Origin: Chitinophagaceae bacterium
GTDB lineage: Bacteria; Bacteroidota; Bacteroidia; Chitinophagales; Chitinophagaceae
Direction: 5' to 3'
NCBI GenBank assembly: GCA_016715365.1
Contig: JADKAM010000002.1
Span: 1-64,000, forward strand
DNA length: 64,000 nucleotides
The notes under the pieces are model-generated. The model had not been told where the DNA came from. It ran no database searches and saw nothing but the letters and a program-made list of their open reading frames with translations. A program made the position numbers and the translations under genes. Shown here one piece after another: positions 1-10,184 of this stretch; positions within the stretch are counted from its first letter, which is position 1, and each line of letters starts with the position of its first letter.

Positions 1-159
1 AATATTTGGTACGATAAAATGGATGGCTTGTTTTACAATTTTTATTATTGCCATTGCCGCGGCAGAAATACTACTGTTGCCATCGCAATCAGTATAAATT
101 TATACCGCAGTCATAAATCAATTGATGTTTAAGAGAATGCAGAAGAAATGAAATACTAA
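1..159 (+). CDS. nuoK: NADH-quinone oxidoreductase subunit K, 3' end, frameshifted
   Basis: This is the C-terminal end of a complex I membrane subunit and is cut by the window start. One frame reads FTIFIIAIAAAE, the conserved glutamate-bearing last helix of NuoK. After one base shift near position 73 it continues as TTVAIAISINLYRSHKSIDV and ends ENAEEMKY with the stop at 157-159. An in-frame TAA sits just before ENAEEMKY, so there is at least one indel and one further error in 160 bases. The nuoL start codon follows directly at 160, as in a normal nuo operon. The identification rests on the motif, the length of the tail and the gene order. Confidence 0.7.
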
Positions 160-2127
160 ATGCCAAACGCAACTTACATAGCACTTATTCCCCTGCTGCC
201 ACTGGCAGGATTCTTAATGCTCCGGAATATTTGGAAGAAAATATTTCGGGAAGACCCATCCGGGCATTATAGGAACAACATTATTATTGGTTTCAACTGT
301 ACTGGCTTTGTATACCGCCTATGGATATTTCTTTGAGTACGGAAAAGTGGATGGCATTTATCCAAAGCAAGTTTCCGCTTAAATATACACGGTTACAATT
401 TTCTGAAGGTGTTTCAATAGATATAGAACTCATCCTTGATCCGATATCTGCTATGATGCTAGTGGTGGTAACATTTATTTCTTTGTTGATGGTACATATT
501 GTTACAGCCTGGGTTACATGATTTGCGATGAAAGGTTCCCGGTTTATTATGCCTTCTGGGCTTGTTTACTTTTTCTATGCTGGGACTGGTTGTTTCTTCA
601 AACATTTTTTCCAGATATACATTTTCTGGGGAACTGGTTGGCGTTTCCTCTTTTTATTGATTGGATATTATTACGATATTAAAGTGCAGTTGCTGCCTGT
701 AAAAAAAGCTTTTATTGTTACCCGCTTTGCCGATGTTGGATTTCACGGTCGCCAGATCCAGTCCTTTCTTTTTCATTCCGGTACACTTGATTTTAATACA
801 TTGATCGACACATTAACGTCACCTGAAACGGCAGGGTATTAAAGTGCGGCTGCTGCATCTTTCATCGGTGTGTCTGCATTAACACGGGGCCTGGCTTTGG
901 TCTTTATTGGTGGAGCCGGTAAGGTGCCTTCCCGTTACATATCTGGCTGCCAGATGCGATGGAAGGTCCAACGCCGGTTTCGGCATTAATTCATGCAGCA
1001 ACGATGGTGGTGGCTGGTGTGTTTTTAGTAACAAGATTATTTCCTGTGTTTGCCATTTCATCTCCCAATGCGTTAACCATGGTGGGCTATGTTGGCGCCA
1101 TCTCTGCATTGATTGCTGCGCTAATCGCCTGCACACAAACAGATATTAAAAGAGTGCTGGCCTATTCAACCATGAGTCAGATAGGGTATATGATGTTTGC
1201 ATTGGGCGTTTCAAAATACGGGGGAGAAGATGGATTGGGTTACACCGCTTCTATGTTCCATTTGTTTACGCATGCTATGTTTAAAGCTTTGTTGTTTTTA
1301 GGCGCAGGCGCAGTGATACATTATATACACAGCAGCGAGAGAGAAATGAAAGACTATGGGCGGATTGAGAAAATATTGCCCATCACCCACATTACATTTT
1401 TAATTGCCTGCCTGGCCATTGCAGGCGTGCTGCCGCCATTTGCAGGCTGCTTTAGTGTTAAAGAAATTTTGCTGGCTGCTTATGAGCATAACCCAAGCAC
1501 CTGCTGGATAGCATTGATCACATCAGGCTTAACTGCCTTTTACATGTTCAGGTTTATTGCTTTAATATATTCTGGAATAAGCAAGCACATGTACACGGAG
1601 GAGCATAAGGGCGAAGGCGGTTTTACCCGGCTGATGATGCCGTTTGGTTTTATTAGCTGTTGGTGCAGCAGTTGCCGGTTTCATTCCATTCGGACATTTT
1701 GTTAGCTCAGATGGAAAAAGACTGGAAACGGCTTTTCACCTGCAGTTTTCCTTAGCACCTGTTGCATTGGGACTGGCAGGTATCTTTATTGCCATGTGGA
1801 TGTATAAAACAGAAAACAATAAACCAGATAAGTTTGTTCATCGCTGACAGCGGATTATATAAAGCTGCTTATCATAAATTTTATATTGATGAGATCTACA
1901 CCTTCATCACTAAAAAATGATTTTAATTTAATAGGCCCCCGGCGCTGGATTGATAAAAATATTGGATGGATTGGTGTATCCAACGCCCGCAATGGTACAA
2001 AAGATATTTCCGAAATAATAAAAGGAGTTCAATCGGGTAAAGTACAGCAATATGCTATTTACTTTTTGGTAAGCAAGTGTAATTGGCCGGCTTTACTGTT
2101 TATTTACTAGTGAAAATAGAAATTTGA
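160..2127 (+). CDS. nuoL: NADH-quinone oxidoreductase subunit L, multiply frameshifted
   Basis: NuoL is the large antiporter-like proton-pumping subunit of complex I. The gene begins MPNATYIALIPLLPLAGF at 160, immediately after nuoK. It can be followed only by switching frame several times: pieces at about 321-521 (LILDPISAMMLVVVTFISL), 528-842 (FQIYIFWG, LLIGYYYD, KKAFIVTRFADVGF), 959-1705 (MEGPTPVSALIHAATMVVAG, the NuoL signature, then VLAYSTMSQIGYMMFALG), 1644-1847 and 1886-2110. The end is probably AGFTVYLLVKIEI with TGA at 2125-2127. Residue order and total length (~650 codons) match an intact NuoL. NuoL is normally required in complex I and nuoN downstream is perfect, so the breaks look like sequence errors rather than decay. 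Confidence 0.85.
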
Positions 2128-2142
2128 TTCAACAACAAACGC

Positions 2143-3613
2143 ACGAATTTATCGTTACTGAGGTTATTGCCATTACTGACCGCAGTAGCTGTTGCTGATG
2201 CGGAACGTAAAACAGGTTAAAGTGGCAGCATTGGCCGGCGCAACAGCACAGTTTGCATTGGCTTTTGTTTTACGTTATGCTACTATAAAGAGCGTGCAAC
2301 AGGTAATGCTGTGCAGATGTTGTTTGAGCAGCGGTATAACTGGTTTCCATCCTGGAATATCAGTTTTCATCTGGGAGTAGATGGAATTTCTGTAGCAATG
2401 ATCTTATTAACTGCTTTTGTTGTAATAGCAGGTGTGCTGGTTTCCTGGAACGTAACCAAAATGACCAAAGAATTTTACTTCCTGCTTATTTTATTAAGTA
2501 TGGGCGCTTATGGATTTTTCATTTCGCTCGACCTGTTCATTTTATTTTTCTTTCTGGAAATAGCAGTTATACCAAAATACCTGCTCATTGGTATCTGGGG
2601 CAGTGGTAAAAAGGAATACAGCGCCAACAAACTGGCGTTGATGCTGATGGGCGGCTCGGCGCTGGTGTTGGTAGGATTGCTGGGAATTTATTTTTCAAAC
2701 AGCCTGCGTACTTTTGATCTGTTGGAATTGTCACAACTGAATATTCCTATACAAACACAGATGATCTGTTTTCCATTATTGTTTGTGGGCTTTGGTGTGT
2801 TTACAGCATTGTTTCCGTTTCATACCAAGTGCCAGATGGTCACTCGTCGGCACCAACTGCGGTTCTATGTTCCTGGCAGGTATTTCTATGAAACTGGGTG
2901 GCTATGGTTGTTTGCGTGTGGCTACTTACATCATGCCTGATGGAGCAAAGGAATATGCCAATATTATCATTGTACTTTCTGTAATAGCTATATTATATGG
3001 TGCCTTTGCCACCATGATGCAGAAGGATCTGAAATATATCAATGCTTATTCTTCTGTAAGTCATTGTGGATTTGTTTTATTGGGCATTGGCATGTTAACC
3101 AAAACATCCATGACGGGTGCGGTAATGCAAATGGTATCGCATGGTTTAATGACAGCTCTTTTCTTTGCCGTTATTGGCATGATTTACGAACGTACACATA
3201 CCAGGCAGGTAAATGAAATGGGTGGCTTATTGAAAAGAATGCCATTCATTATTACGGTGTTATTTATTGTTGGTTTATGCTCGCTGGGTTTACCGGGGCT
3301 TAGTGGTTTTGTTGCAGAAATGACTGTGTTCATGGGTTCCTGGCAACATCCCGATACATTCAGGAGAGTGGCAACCATCTTAGCCTGCCTGTCAATTGTG
3401 GTAACCGCAGTTTATATTTTAAGGGCCGTTACAAAAACAGCTATGGGGCCATTAACTGCAGGGTTCGAAGATTTAAAAGATGCAACCTGGAATGAAAAAC
3501 TGGCGGCACTGATTTTAATAGCAGGTATCATCGCTATTGGTATTGCGCCTTTCTGGCTGAATGATCTGATCAGTCCGGGTGCAGAAGTAATTATGCAAAA
3601 ACTGTCCCGGTAA
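2143..3613 (+). CDS. nuoM: NADH-quinone oxidoreductase subunit M, frameshifted in 5' half
   Basis: NuoM is the second antiporter-like proton-pumping subunit of complex I. The likely N-terminus reads NLSLLRLLPLLTAVAVA in the frame starting near 2143, where an ACG stands in the place expected for ATG, so the exact start is uncertain. The reading frame changes near 2210-2310 (QVKVAALAGATAQFALAF, then ERATGNAVQMLFEQRYNW) and again near 2830-2870 within the conserved LFPFHTKxPDGHSSAPTA segment. From about 2870 the frame is intact to the stop at 3611-3613, with the typical KDLKYINAYSSVSHCGFVLL and GLPGLSGFVAE motifs. The mosaic adds up to a normal ~490-residue NuoM. The breaks are probably errors of the same low-quality stretch that affects nuoL. 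Confidence 0.85.
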
Positions 3614-3636
3614 AACGGAACAAAATATAAATTGGA

Positions 3637-5034
3637 ATGAATGATTTTCTCACATTGATGAAGCCTGAACTGGTAATTACCGGTATCATTTTCCTGCTCC
3701 TGTTTATTAAAGTTGGCAAGGGGTTAAAGAATGAAACCATGTTATTGATGATACAGGTTTTGTTGTTGCTGAATTTTGTAAGCGGGTTCTTTTTTAATAC
3801 GGAAGGTTCGTTGTTTGACGGAATGTATGTAACAACAAACATGATCGTGCTGCAGAAAAGCATTTTAAACCTGTCCGTTTATCTTATCTCTTTATTGTTT
3901 GCCGGTTGGTTTAAAAAATCGGAGCATATGCCGGAATTTTTTATGCTGATGTTATCGGCATTACTCGGTATGTTCTTCCTGATTTCAAGCGGCAATTTAT
4001 TAATGTTCTTTTTAGCCCTGGAACTGGCAACCATTCCGGTTGCTGCCATGGCTAATTTTGATCTGGATAAAAAAAGGTCTTCCGAAGCTGCCATGAAGAT
4101 GATCTTATCTTCAGCTTTCTCATCAGGTATTTTATTGTTTGGCATTTCTTTAATGTATGGCGCAACAGGCACTATCAGCTTTGCGGAACTGCCGCAACAC
4201 CTGAACGGTAGTCCGCTGCAAATACTTGCCCTGGTATTTTTATTTTCTGCCTTTGCCTTTAAATTATCCATTGTGCCTTTTCATTTATGGACGGCCGATG
4301 TGTATGAAGGAGCCCCCATGGCAACTACGGCTTTTTTATCTGTTGTGTCCAAAGGTGCAGTGGCTTTCATTTTTATGGCCACTTTATACAAGGTATTTCA
4401 ACCTATGCAGGCGCTTTGGTACAACATGATCGTAATATTGGCCATTGCCACCATGGTCATTGGTAACCTGTTTGCTTTACGGCAACAAAATATAAAACGA
4501 TTCCTCGCCTTTTCATCTATAGCACAGGTTGGTTTTATATTGGTAGGTATCAGCAGCAATTCAATACAGGGAATCACTTCGGTTGTTTATTTTATTTTGA
4601 TCTATGTATTTTCTAACCTGGCTGCATTTGGAGTGGCTGCAGCCATTTCATCACAAACCAACAGGGAAAATATTGATGATTACAAAGGCCTGTATCAAAC
4701 CAATCCATTTTTAAGCTGGGTATTGGCGCTGGCTTTATTTTCGCTGGCCGGTATTCCGCCAACGGCGGGTTTCTTTGGAAAATTATTTTTGCTAACTGCC
4801 GGTGCATCCAAAGGAAGTTACCTGTTCATTATTGTAGCGGCGCTCAACATGATCATTTCTTTATATTATTATTTGCGGGTGATCAGGTCGGTGTTCATGG
4901 ATAAAAATGATCAGCCTCTTGAAAAAATCAACATTGAACCATCTGCAAAACTTGGTTTAATGATTTGTGCAGCAGGTATTGTGCTGGTTGGATTATTGAG
5001 CTGGATCTATGATTACATTCAATCATTAAATTAA
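3637..5034 (+). CDS. nuoN: NADH-quinone oxidoreductase subunit N
   Basis: This 465-residue polytopic membrane protein is the third antiporter-like subunit of complex I, coupling quinone reduction to proton or sodium export in the inner membrane. It has about 14 predicted helices. Family hallmarks visible are FLALELATIPVAAMANFD with the key helix-5 glutamate, FKLSIVPFHLWTADVYEGAP, KRFLAFSSIAQVGFILVG and LALFSLAGIPPTAGFFGK. Length is normal and the frame is unbroken, unlike nuoL and nuoM upstream. It starts 23 bases after nuoM and its stop is followed two bases later by the next start codon, so it belongs to the nuo transcription unit. Confidence 0.97.
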   Translation: MNDFLTLMKPELVITGIIFLLLFIKVGKGLKNETMLLMIQVLLLLNFVSGFFFNTEGSLFDGMYVTTNMIVLQKSILNLSVYLISLLFAGWFKKSEHMPEFFMLMLSALLGMFFLISSGNLLMFFLALELATIPVAAMANFDLDKKRSSEAAMKMILSSAFSSGILLFGISLMYGATGTISFAELPQHLNGSPLQILALVFLFSAFAFKLSIVPFHLWTADVYEGAPMATTAFLSVVSKGAVAFIFMATLYKVFQPMQALWYNMIVILAIATMVIGNLFALRQQNIKRFLAFSSIAQVGFILVGISSNSIQGITSVVYFILIYVFSNLAAFGVAAAISSQTNRENIDDYKGLYQTNPFLSWVLALALFSLAGIPPTAGFFGKLFLLTAGASKGSYLFIIVAALNMIISLYYYLRVIRSVFMDKNDQPLEKINIEPSAKLGLMICAAGIVLVGLLSWIYDYIQSLN

Positions 5035-5036
5035 TT

Positions 5037-5429
5037 ATGGCAATAAATAAAAATCACGAATTTGAAGAACTCGATGGCGTTAAATGCGGCATCGTGGAAA
5101 AGAATGTGCCTCCTGCCAGGGTTGAATTCCTGAAAAAAATACTGGAGTATAATAAATTTACGGTAGTGGTTGTTCCATCACCGCCGCCTAAAGTTGCGGC
5201 AGCTCCGGTAGCTAAAGTTGCTGAAGGAGAAGAAGCTCCACCACCACCACCACCACCAGCACCCGAAACCTTCACCGTTGGTGTAACAGATTACACCTAC
5301 AATACCATCAATGCTATTTATGGCCGCTTGCTTAAAACACCCGACGGACATGTGGTTACCATGGCTTACTGGCATCAAAAAGAAGCTGTGAGCCATGATG
5401 AGATTCCTTATTATGAAGATGTAAGCTAA
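5037..5429 (+). CDS. Uncharacterised proline-rich protein at end of the nuo operon
   Basis: This 130-residue protein has no function I recognise. It begins two bases after the nuoN stop, so it is almost certainly co-transcribed with, and perhaps translationally coupled to, the complex I genes. It lacks a signal peptide and membrane helices. Three parts are visible: residues 1-45, charged and globular-looking (KCGIVEKNVPPARVEFLKKI); residues 46-80, a low-complexity Pro/Ala/Val linker with a run of seven prolines encoded by CCA repeats; and residues 81-130, TFTVGVTDYTYNTINAIYGR onward, ending in an acidic tail. The opposite-strand Trp-rich reading frame over the linker is a shadow. A lineage-specific complex I accessory or assembly protein is a guess from position only. 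Confidence 0.8.
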   Translation: MAINKNHEFEELDGVKCGIVEKNVPPARVEFLKKILEYNKFTVVVVPSPPPKVAAAPVAKVAEGEEAPPPPPPPAPETFTVGVTDYTYNTINAIYGRLLKTPDGHVVTMAYWHQKEAVSHDEIPYYEDVS

Positions 5430-5481
5430 CTGCATTTCAATTTTAGGATAATTTTTAGTTTTGGGAGAGTAATTTTCATGA

Positions 5482-6597
5482 ATGAAACAACTGCTCTGCT
5501 TATTCTTTTTTTTTACTTTCATCTTTTCTTGTTTTTCCCAATCAAAGGAGCATGCATTTACATTGAAGGGAAAACTTCAGCAGCCATCATTCTTATCTAC
5601 ATTTTTAATTGCTTATCCAAAAATGCACATGGATAGTATTTACATTCAAGACGATGGAAGTTTTTCGTATTCTGGTACTTTTTCAGAACCGGGGAGAATG
5701 TTAATTGGAACAAGAACAACTGGAGTAACAATCTGGCTGGATAGTAATTTAAAAAATATTTATCTGTCAGAAAAACCAGGCAGAAATGGTAAAGTGAAAT
5801 TAACTGTTGATTCGGTTGCGGGGTCTGAGGATACTTATTTATACTTCTACACAAATTTGCCAAAAGTAGAAAATTTTAATAATCCAACTTTTAAATATCG
5901 TATTCCTAATTCGCAAATGGGAAATAAGGAATTTTTAGATAGTTTGAACAAAGCCACAAAACCCTTTTGGGATAGTTTACGCAGAGCTAAATCATTTCTG
6001 GAAATTGACAGCGTTTTTAAAGTAAGACCGGATTCCAAAGTACTCCCTTGGTTAATTGGATATTACGAACTTAATATTGGAATGGAGCTTATGCAGAAGC
6101 TATATTATAGATTGAATACCGGGCAGCAACAATCTGAGGAAGGCAAAGATTTATTAAATGCGCTTAACAGGCTTCAGCTTTTAAAAGCCGGAAATATTTT
6201 TGACAATTTTACGATGAGAGATGACCGCGGAAAGAAGTTTAAGTTCAGGTCTTTAAAAAACAAATATGTGCTGATTGATTTTTGGGCAAGCTACTGCGGC
6301 CCATGCAGGGCTAATCATCCTTATTTACGTGAAGCTTATCAAAAAATAAAAGGGGAGGGGCTAGAGATTGTAAGTATTTCTTTGGATGAAGAGCGGCAAA
6401 AATGGTTAGATGCAATTGAAAAGGATAAGCTGGAGTGGATAAATGTCAGCGATCTAAAAGGTAATGAAAGTTCAATTGTCCGTAAATACAATATTACAGG
6501 CATTCCATTCTCAGTTTTATTGGATGAGAACAGGAAAGTAATATTGGTCAACCCAAGTCCTTCTCAAATAACTGAGTTTTTCAATAGCATGCACTAA
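5482..6597 (+). CDS. TlpA-like thiol-disulfide protein with DUF4369-like N-terminus
   Basis: This 371-residue exported thioredoxin-fold protein is of the kind abundant in Bacteroidota. Residues 1-20 form a Sec signal (MKQLLCLFFFFTFIFSCFSQ). Residues ~26-140 look like the DUF4369 beta-rich domain (FTLKGKLQQPSFLSTFLIAY). A helical linker follows, then a TlpA/AhpC-like domain from ~235 to the end, with the redox motif CGPC at C272-C275 in the context DFWASYCGPCRANHP and the cis-Pro region TGIPFSVLLDENRKVI. It probably reduces or resolves disulfides in the periplasm; the substrate is unknown. It stands alone between the nuo operon and ppdK. Confidence 0.88.
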   Translation: MKQLLCLFFFFTFIFSCFSQSKEHAFTLKGKLQQPSFLSTFLIAYPKMHMDSIYIQDDGSFSYSGTFSEPGRMLIGTRTTGVTIWLDSNLKNIYLSEKPGRNGKVKLTVDSVAGSEDTYLYFYTNLPKVENFNNPTFKYRIPNSQMGNKEFLDSLNKATKPFWDSLRRAKSFLEIDSVFKVRPDSKVLPWLIGYYELNIGMELMQKLYYRLNTGQQQSEEGKDLLNALNRLQLLKAGNIFDNFTMRDDRGKKFKFRSLKNKYVLIDFWASYCGPCRANHPYLREAYQKIKGEGLEIVSISLDEERQKWLDAIEKDKLEWINVSDLKGNESSIVRKYNITGIPFSVLLDENRKVILVNPSPSQITEFFNSMH

Positions 6598-6753
6598 GGC
6601 TACTGCGAAGCTACTTTTTTGCTATTTCAAATTATTTATTTCTGCTCAAGCTTCTTGCTATTTTAATGATGAGAATCACCATTTCAGGTGAGTTATGTTT
6701 TAATAATTAAAGCAAACATGGCATAACTATGTGTACAATTAAAACACAGAACC

Positions 6754-9501
6754 ATGTCAAAATTAACTAAAGCCGGAAAGTATGTTTACTTCTTCGGCGG
6801 CGGCAAAGCCGATGGAAATGAATCAATGAAAAACCTGTTGGGTGGCAAAGGAGCCAATCTTGCAGAGATGGCCGGGCATCCAAAACTCAGGTTACCGGTA
6901 CCTCCCGGGTTTACGGTCACTACAGAGGTTTGCACTTATTTTTATGACAATAAAAAAACCTATCCCAAAATTTTAAAAAGCCAGGTAGAAGAATCGCTCG
7001 CTAAAATGGAAAAGCTTGGCGGTAAAAAATTTGGTGATGAAAAAAATCCTTTGCTGGTATCCATTCGTTCAGGTGCCAGGCGCAGTATGCCGGGCATGAT
7101 GGAAACAGTATTGAATGTAGGGCTTACTGATAAAACAATCGGCGGGCTGATCGCTCAAAGCGGCGATGAACGTTTTGCTTATGATGCATACAGGCGCCTG
7201 ATCATGATGTATGCTGATGTGGTGATGGAGAAAGGTTCCGGCATTGAAGTAAAAAGCAAAGGCATCCGCAAACTGATGGATGAAAAGCTGGAGCATATCA
7301 AGCAAAAACAAGGATATACCAGTGATACAGATCTTACAGTTGATGAATTGAAAGAACTCGTTGCTGATTATAAGAAGACGATCAAAAAAATGCTGGGTAC
7401 TGAATTTCCTGATGATCCCTGGAAACAGATGTGGGGCGGCATTGGCGCTGTGTTCAGCAGCTGGAATGGTAAACGTGCCATTGAATACCGCAGGATAGAA
7501 AAAATTCCGGATGAATGGGGTACTGCTGTAAATGTGCAGTCGATGGTGTTTGGTAATATGGGTACCGATAGTTGTACCGGTGTTGCCTTTACCCGGAATC
7601 CCGGAAACGGAGAAAATAAATTTTATGGCGAGTACCTGGTAAATGCACAGGGCGAAGATGTGGTGGCTGGCATACGCACACCGGCACCGGTGAATCAATA
7701 TTCGATGAATGACCAGAGCAAACAATTTATTTCGCTGGAAAAATTAATGCCTTCGCTGTACAAAGAATTATACAGTTATCAAAAAAGACTGGAACAGCAT
7801 TACAAGGATATGCAGGATATTGAATTTACCATTGAAAAAGGAAAGCTGTACATGTTGCAATGCCGTGTTGGTAAACGCAATGGTGTAGCCGCCGTTAGAA
7901 TGGCTGCAGAAATGCACAAGGAAAAACTGATTGATGCTGGAACAGCTGTCATGCGGGTAGGGCCCAATCAATTGGTTGAATTGTTGCTGCCGATGATCGA
8001 TCCTAAAGTAGAAATAGTTACCAAACCTATTGCAAAAGGATTGCCTGCCGGTCCGGGTGGTGCCCGTGGGCGTGTGGTGTTTACATCAGATGATGCAGTA
8101 GCCTGGGCAGCCAAAGGTGAAAAAGTAATTTTAGTTAGAGAAGAAACATCGCCCGAGGATGTGGATGGAATGCATAAGGCGCAGGCTATTCTTACAACCA
8201 AGGGAGGCATGACATCACATGCTGCATTGGTAGCACGAGGCTGGGGCAAATGCTGTATTGTAGGTTGCTCAGATATTGAGATACATGCCGACACCAAAAC
8301 ATTTCACGCAAAGAACGGCGAGATCATCAAAGAAGGTGACTGGCTGAGTCTGAACGGAACCAAGGGCCTGGTATATGAAGGTACCCTTGCATTAACAGAG
8401 ATCGACCTGGATAAAAACCAATCCTACAACTACCTGATGAAACTGGTAGATAAAATAAAACAGATCGGTGTACGTACCAATGCCGAAACTCCGGAAGATG
8501 CAGCACATGCTATGAAATTTGGAGCCGAAGGTATTGGGTTGTTCCGCACCGAACATATGTTTTATGGTGAAGGAAGTGAACAGCCATTGTTCCTGTTGCG
8601 TAAAATGATTGTAAGTAAAACCGAACAGGAAAGACGCTCTGCATTGAATGAACTGTTTAAATATGTGAAGAAGGATATTAAAGACACAATGAAAGTAATG
8701 AAGGGTTACCCGGTTACCATTCGTCTGCTGGATCCGCCATTACATGAATTTGTTCCGCACGATACCGATAAACTTCACCAGCTTGGCAAAGAACTGGGCA
8801 TCAGCATGAGTGTATTAAGAAGAAGGGTGCTTGCCCTGCATGAAAATAACCCGATGCTTGGCCACCGTGGTGTAAGGCTGGGTATCAGTTTCCCCGAAAT
8901 TACAGAGATGCAGGTTCGTGCTATTTTGGAAGCAACGGCAGAAATACTGAAGAGCGGCAAAAAAGCTTTTCCTGAAATCATGGTTCCGGTAACCGTTACA
9001 GTAAATGAATTGATTCACCAGAAAGTTATTGTGGACAGGGTGTACGAGGAAGTATGTACAAAAATGAAAATGAAAAAAATACCTTACCTCTACGGCACCA
9101 TGATCGAAACACCGAGGGCCGCACTGCGGGCAGAACTGATGGCGCATGTGGCTGACTTCTTCAGCTATGGAACCAATGACCTTACGCAAATGAGTTTTGG
9201 TTTCAGCCGTGATGATATTGGTGGGTTCTTACCAAAATACCTCGACCTGAAAATTCTTCCTTACGATCCGTTCCAGACCATTGACCAGGACGGTGTGGGA
9301 GAACTGGTAAGGGCCGGTATCAACGGTGGACGAAAAGCCAAGCCGCATCTTAAAGTAGGTATCTGCGGTGAGCATGGCGGCGATGCAGACAGCGTGAAAT
9401 TCTTTCACAGGCTGGGAATGAACTATGTAAGTTGTTCTCCGTTCCGTGTGCCGATTGCACGGTTGGCTGCTGCGCAGGCTGCGCTTGAGGGGAAGAAATG
9501 A
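6754..9501 (+). CDS. ppdK: Pyruvate, phosphate dikinase
   Basis: This 915-residue enzyme interconverts pyruvate, ATP and Pi with PEP, AMP and PPi, allowing PPi-linked glycolysis or gluconeogenesis. The N-terminal ATP-grasp domain shows GGKGANLAEM and SIRSGARRSMPGMMETVLNVG. The swivelling phosphohistidine domain has TTKGGMTSHAALVARGWG with the phospho-acceptor at H489. The C-terminal PEP-binding TIM barrel has GLFRTEHMF, FFSYGTNDLTQM and VGICGEHGGD with the catalytic cysteine at C871. The length is as expected. With a pyruvate:ferredoxin oxidoreductase encoded nearby, pyruvate is a node shared by both loci. A large inverted repeat follows the stop. Confidence 0.98.
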   Translation: MSKLTKAGKYVYFFGGGKADGNESMKNLLGGKGANLAEMAGHPKLRLPVPPGFTVTTEVCTYFYDNKKTYPKILKSQVEESLAKMEKLGGKKFGDEKNPLLVSIRSGARRSMPGMMETVLNVGLTDKTIGGLIAQSGDERFAYDAYRRLIMMYADVVMEKGSGIEVKSKGIRKLMDEKLEHIKQKQGYTSDTDLTVDELKELVADYKKTIKKMLGTEFPDDPWKQMWGGIGAVFSSWNGKRAIEYRRIEKIPDEWGTAVNVQSMVFGNMGTDSCTGVAFTRNPGNGENKFYGEYLVNAQGEDVVAGIRTPAPVNQYSMNDQSKQFISLEKLMPSLYKELYSYQKRLEQHYKDMQDIEFTIEKGKLYMLQCRVGKRNGVAAVRMAAEMHKEKLIDAGTAVMRVGPNQLVELLLPMIDPKVEIVTKPIAKGLPAGPGGARGRVVFTSDDAVAWAAKGEKVILVREETSPEDVDGMHKAQAILTTKGGMTSHAALVARGWGKCCIVGCSDIEIHADTKTFHAKNGEIIKEGDWLSLNGTKGLVYEGTLALTEIDLDKNQSYNYLMKLVDKIKQIGVRTNAETPEDAAHAMKFGAEGIGLFRTEHMFYGEGSEQPLFLLRKMIVSKTEQERRSALNELFKYVKKDIKDTMKVMKGYPVTIRLLDPPLHEFVPHDTDKLHQLGKELGISMSVLRRRVLALHENNPMLGHRGVRLGISFPEITEMQVRAILEATAEILKSGKKAFPEIMVPVTVTVNELIHQKVIVDRVYEEVCTKMKMKKIPYLYGTMIETPRAALRAELMAHVADFFSYGTNDLTQMSFGFSRDDIGGFLPKYLDLKILPYDPFQTIDQDGVGELVRAGINGGRKAKPHLKVGICGEHGGDADSVKFFHRLGMNYVSCSPFRVPIARLAAAQAALEGKK

Positions 9502-9530
9502 GTTGAGTGATTTTTATATATCATCATACA

Positions 9531-9574
9531 CTTGCCGAAGACGGGTTACTTAACGTAATCTCGTTTTCGGCAAG
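9531..9574 (+). terminator. Long inverted repeat after ppdK
   Basis: CTTGCCGAAGACG at 9531-9543 pairs with CGTTTTCGGCAAG at 9562-9574 with one mismatch, and the inner GGTTAC/GTAATC extends the stem. It lies 30 bases beyond the ppdK stop. No clear T-run follows on the plus strand, so a terminator or an mRNA-stabilising hairpin are equally possible. Confidence 0.5.
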
Positions 9575-10184
9575 CTGCTTATTTGAATATTGTTAAGAGA
9601 TTATTTAGATACGAAGACTCCAAGACTTAAAGGAAAGTGTGAGAGTATTCCTTTTCTTTAGCAGCTTTTATTTTTCCTTTTTCTTTTTTGCTTGCCCAAA
9701 AAAGAAACAAAAAAGGGCACCCGAAATCGATTACATCCCGATTTCGGGGTGGTTCCCTGATTTGGCTTTAGTGCTACTGTAGCTTCGGCATTGGTAATTC
9801 TACTCTTAGGTGCAGTCAGCAAACTAAAGTAAAAGCAGTTTTTAATTTAACGGATACCAACGTTATATTTTTAGTGTGATGATGGCGACCATGGTATTTT
9901 TCGATTTTGCTTTTACCTATTCATGAACTGCCATACTATGACTATTAAGCTGATGAATATTTTGTAAGCATTTAAAATACGGCATTGATATTGAGGCAAA
10001 TTAATAAGATGTAGACTGGTCCAGTGGCGCTGGCCAGGCAAAACGGCGGAGCATTCGTTTTGCCTTGATCCTGAGCGGGGCCGAAGGATTTTGGTTCTTT
10101 TTTTATCAAGAAAAAAAGAACAAGAAAGGTTTTAAGAATGGCAGTAAAAGAGATAATTGTATACTTTTTTATTTGCCATTGAAC
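9575..10184. repeat. Gene-free intergenic region with several hairpins and simple repeats
   Basis: I see no credible gene in these 600 bases. The stretch holds poly-A/T tracts around 9665-9715 and three hairpins: CCCGAAATCG at 9720-9729 with its complement at 9739-9748; AGGCAAAAC at 10036-10044 with 10057-10065; and GTTCTTTTTTT at 10094-10104 with a perfect complement at 10111-10121. The last resembles a bidirectional terminator and may serve the minus-strand ferredoxin gene that ends at 10185. The mixture looks like intergenic repeat debris of a kind common in Bacteroidota, but I cannot show multiple genomic copies from one window. Confidence 0.5.

Noticed and set aside
5054..5522. Minus-strand Gly- or Trp-rich frames over the proline linker
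   Set aside because: They are the complement of the CCA repeat encoding polyproline in the real plus-strand gene.
7069..7725. 218-residue minus-strand open frame inside ppdK
   Set aside because: It is a shadow of the ppdK coding sequence, with no domain pattern and no start context of its own.
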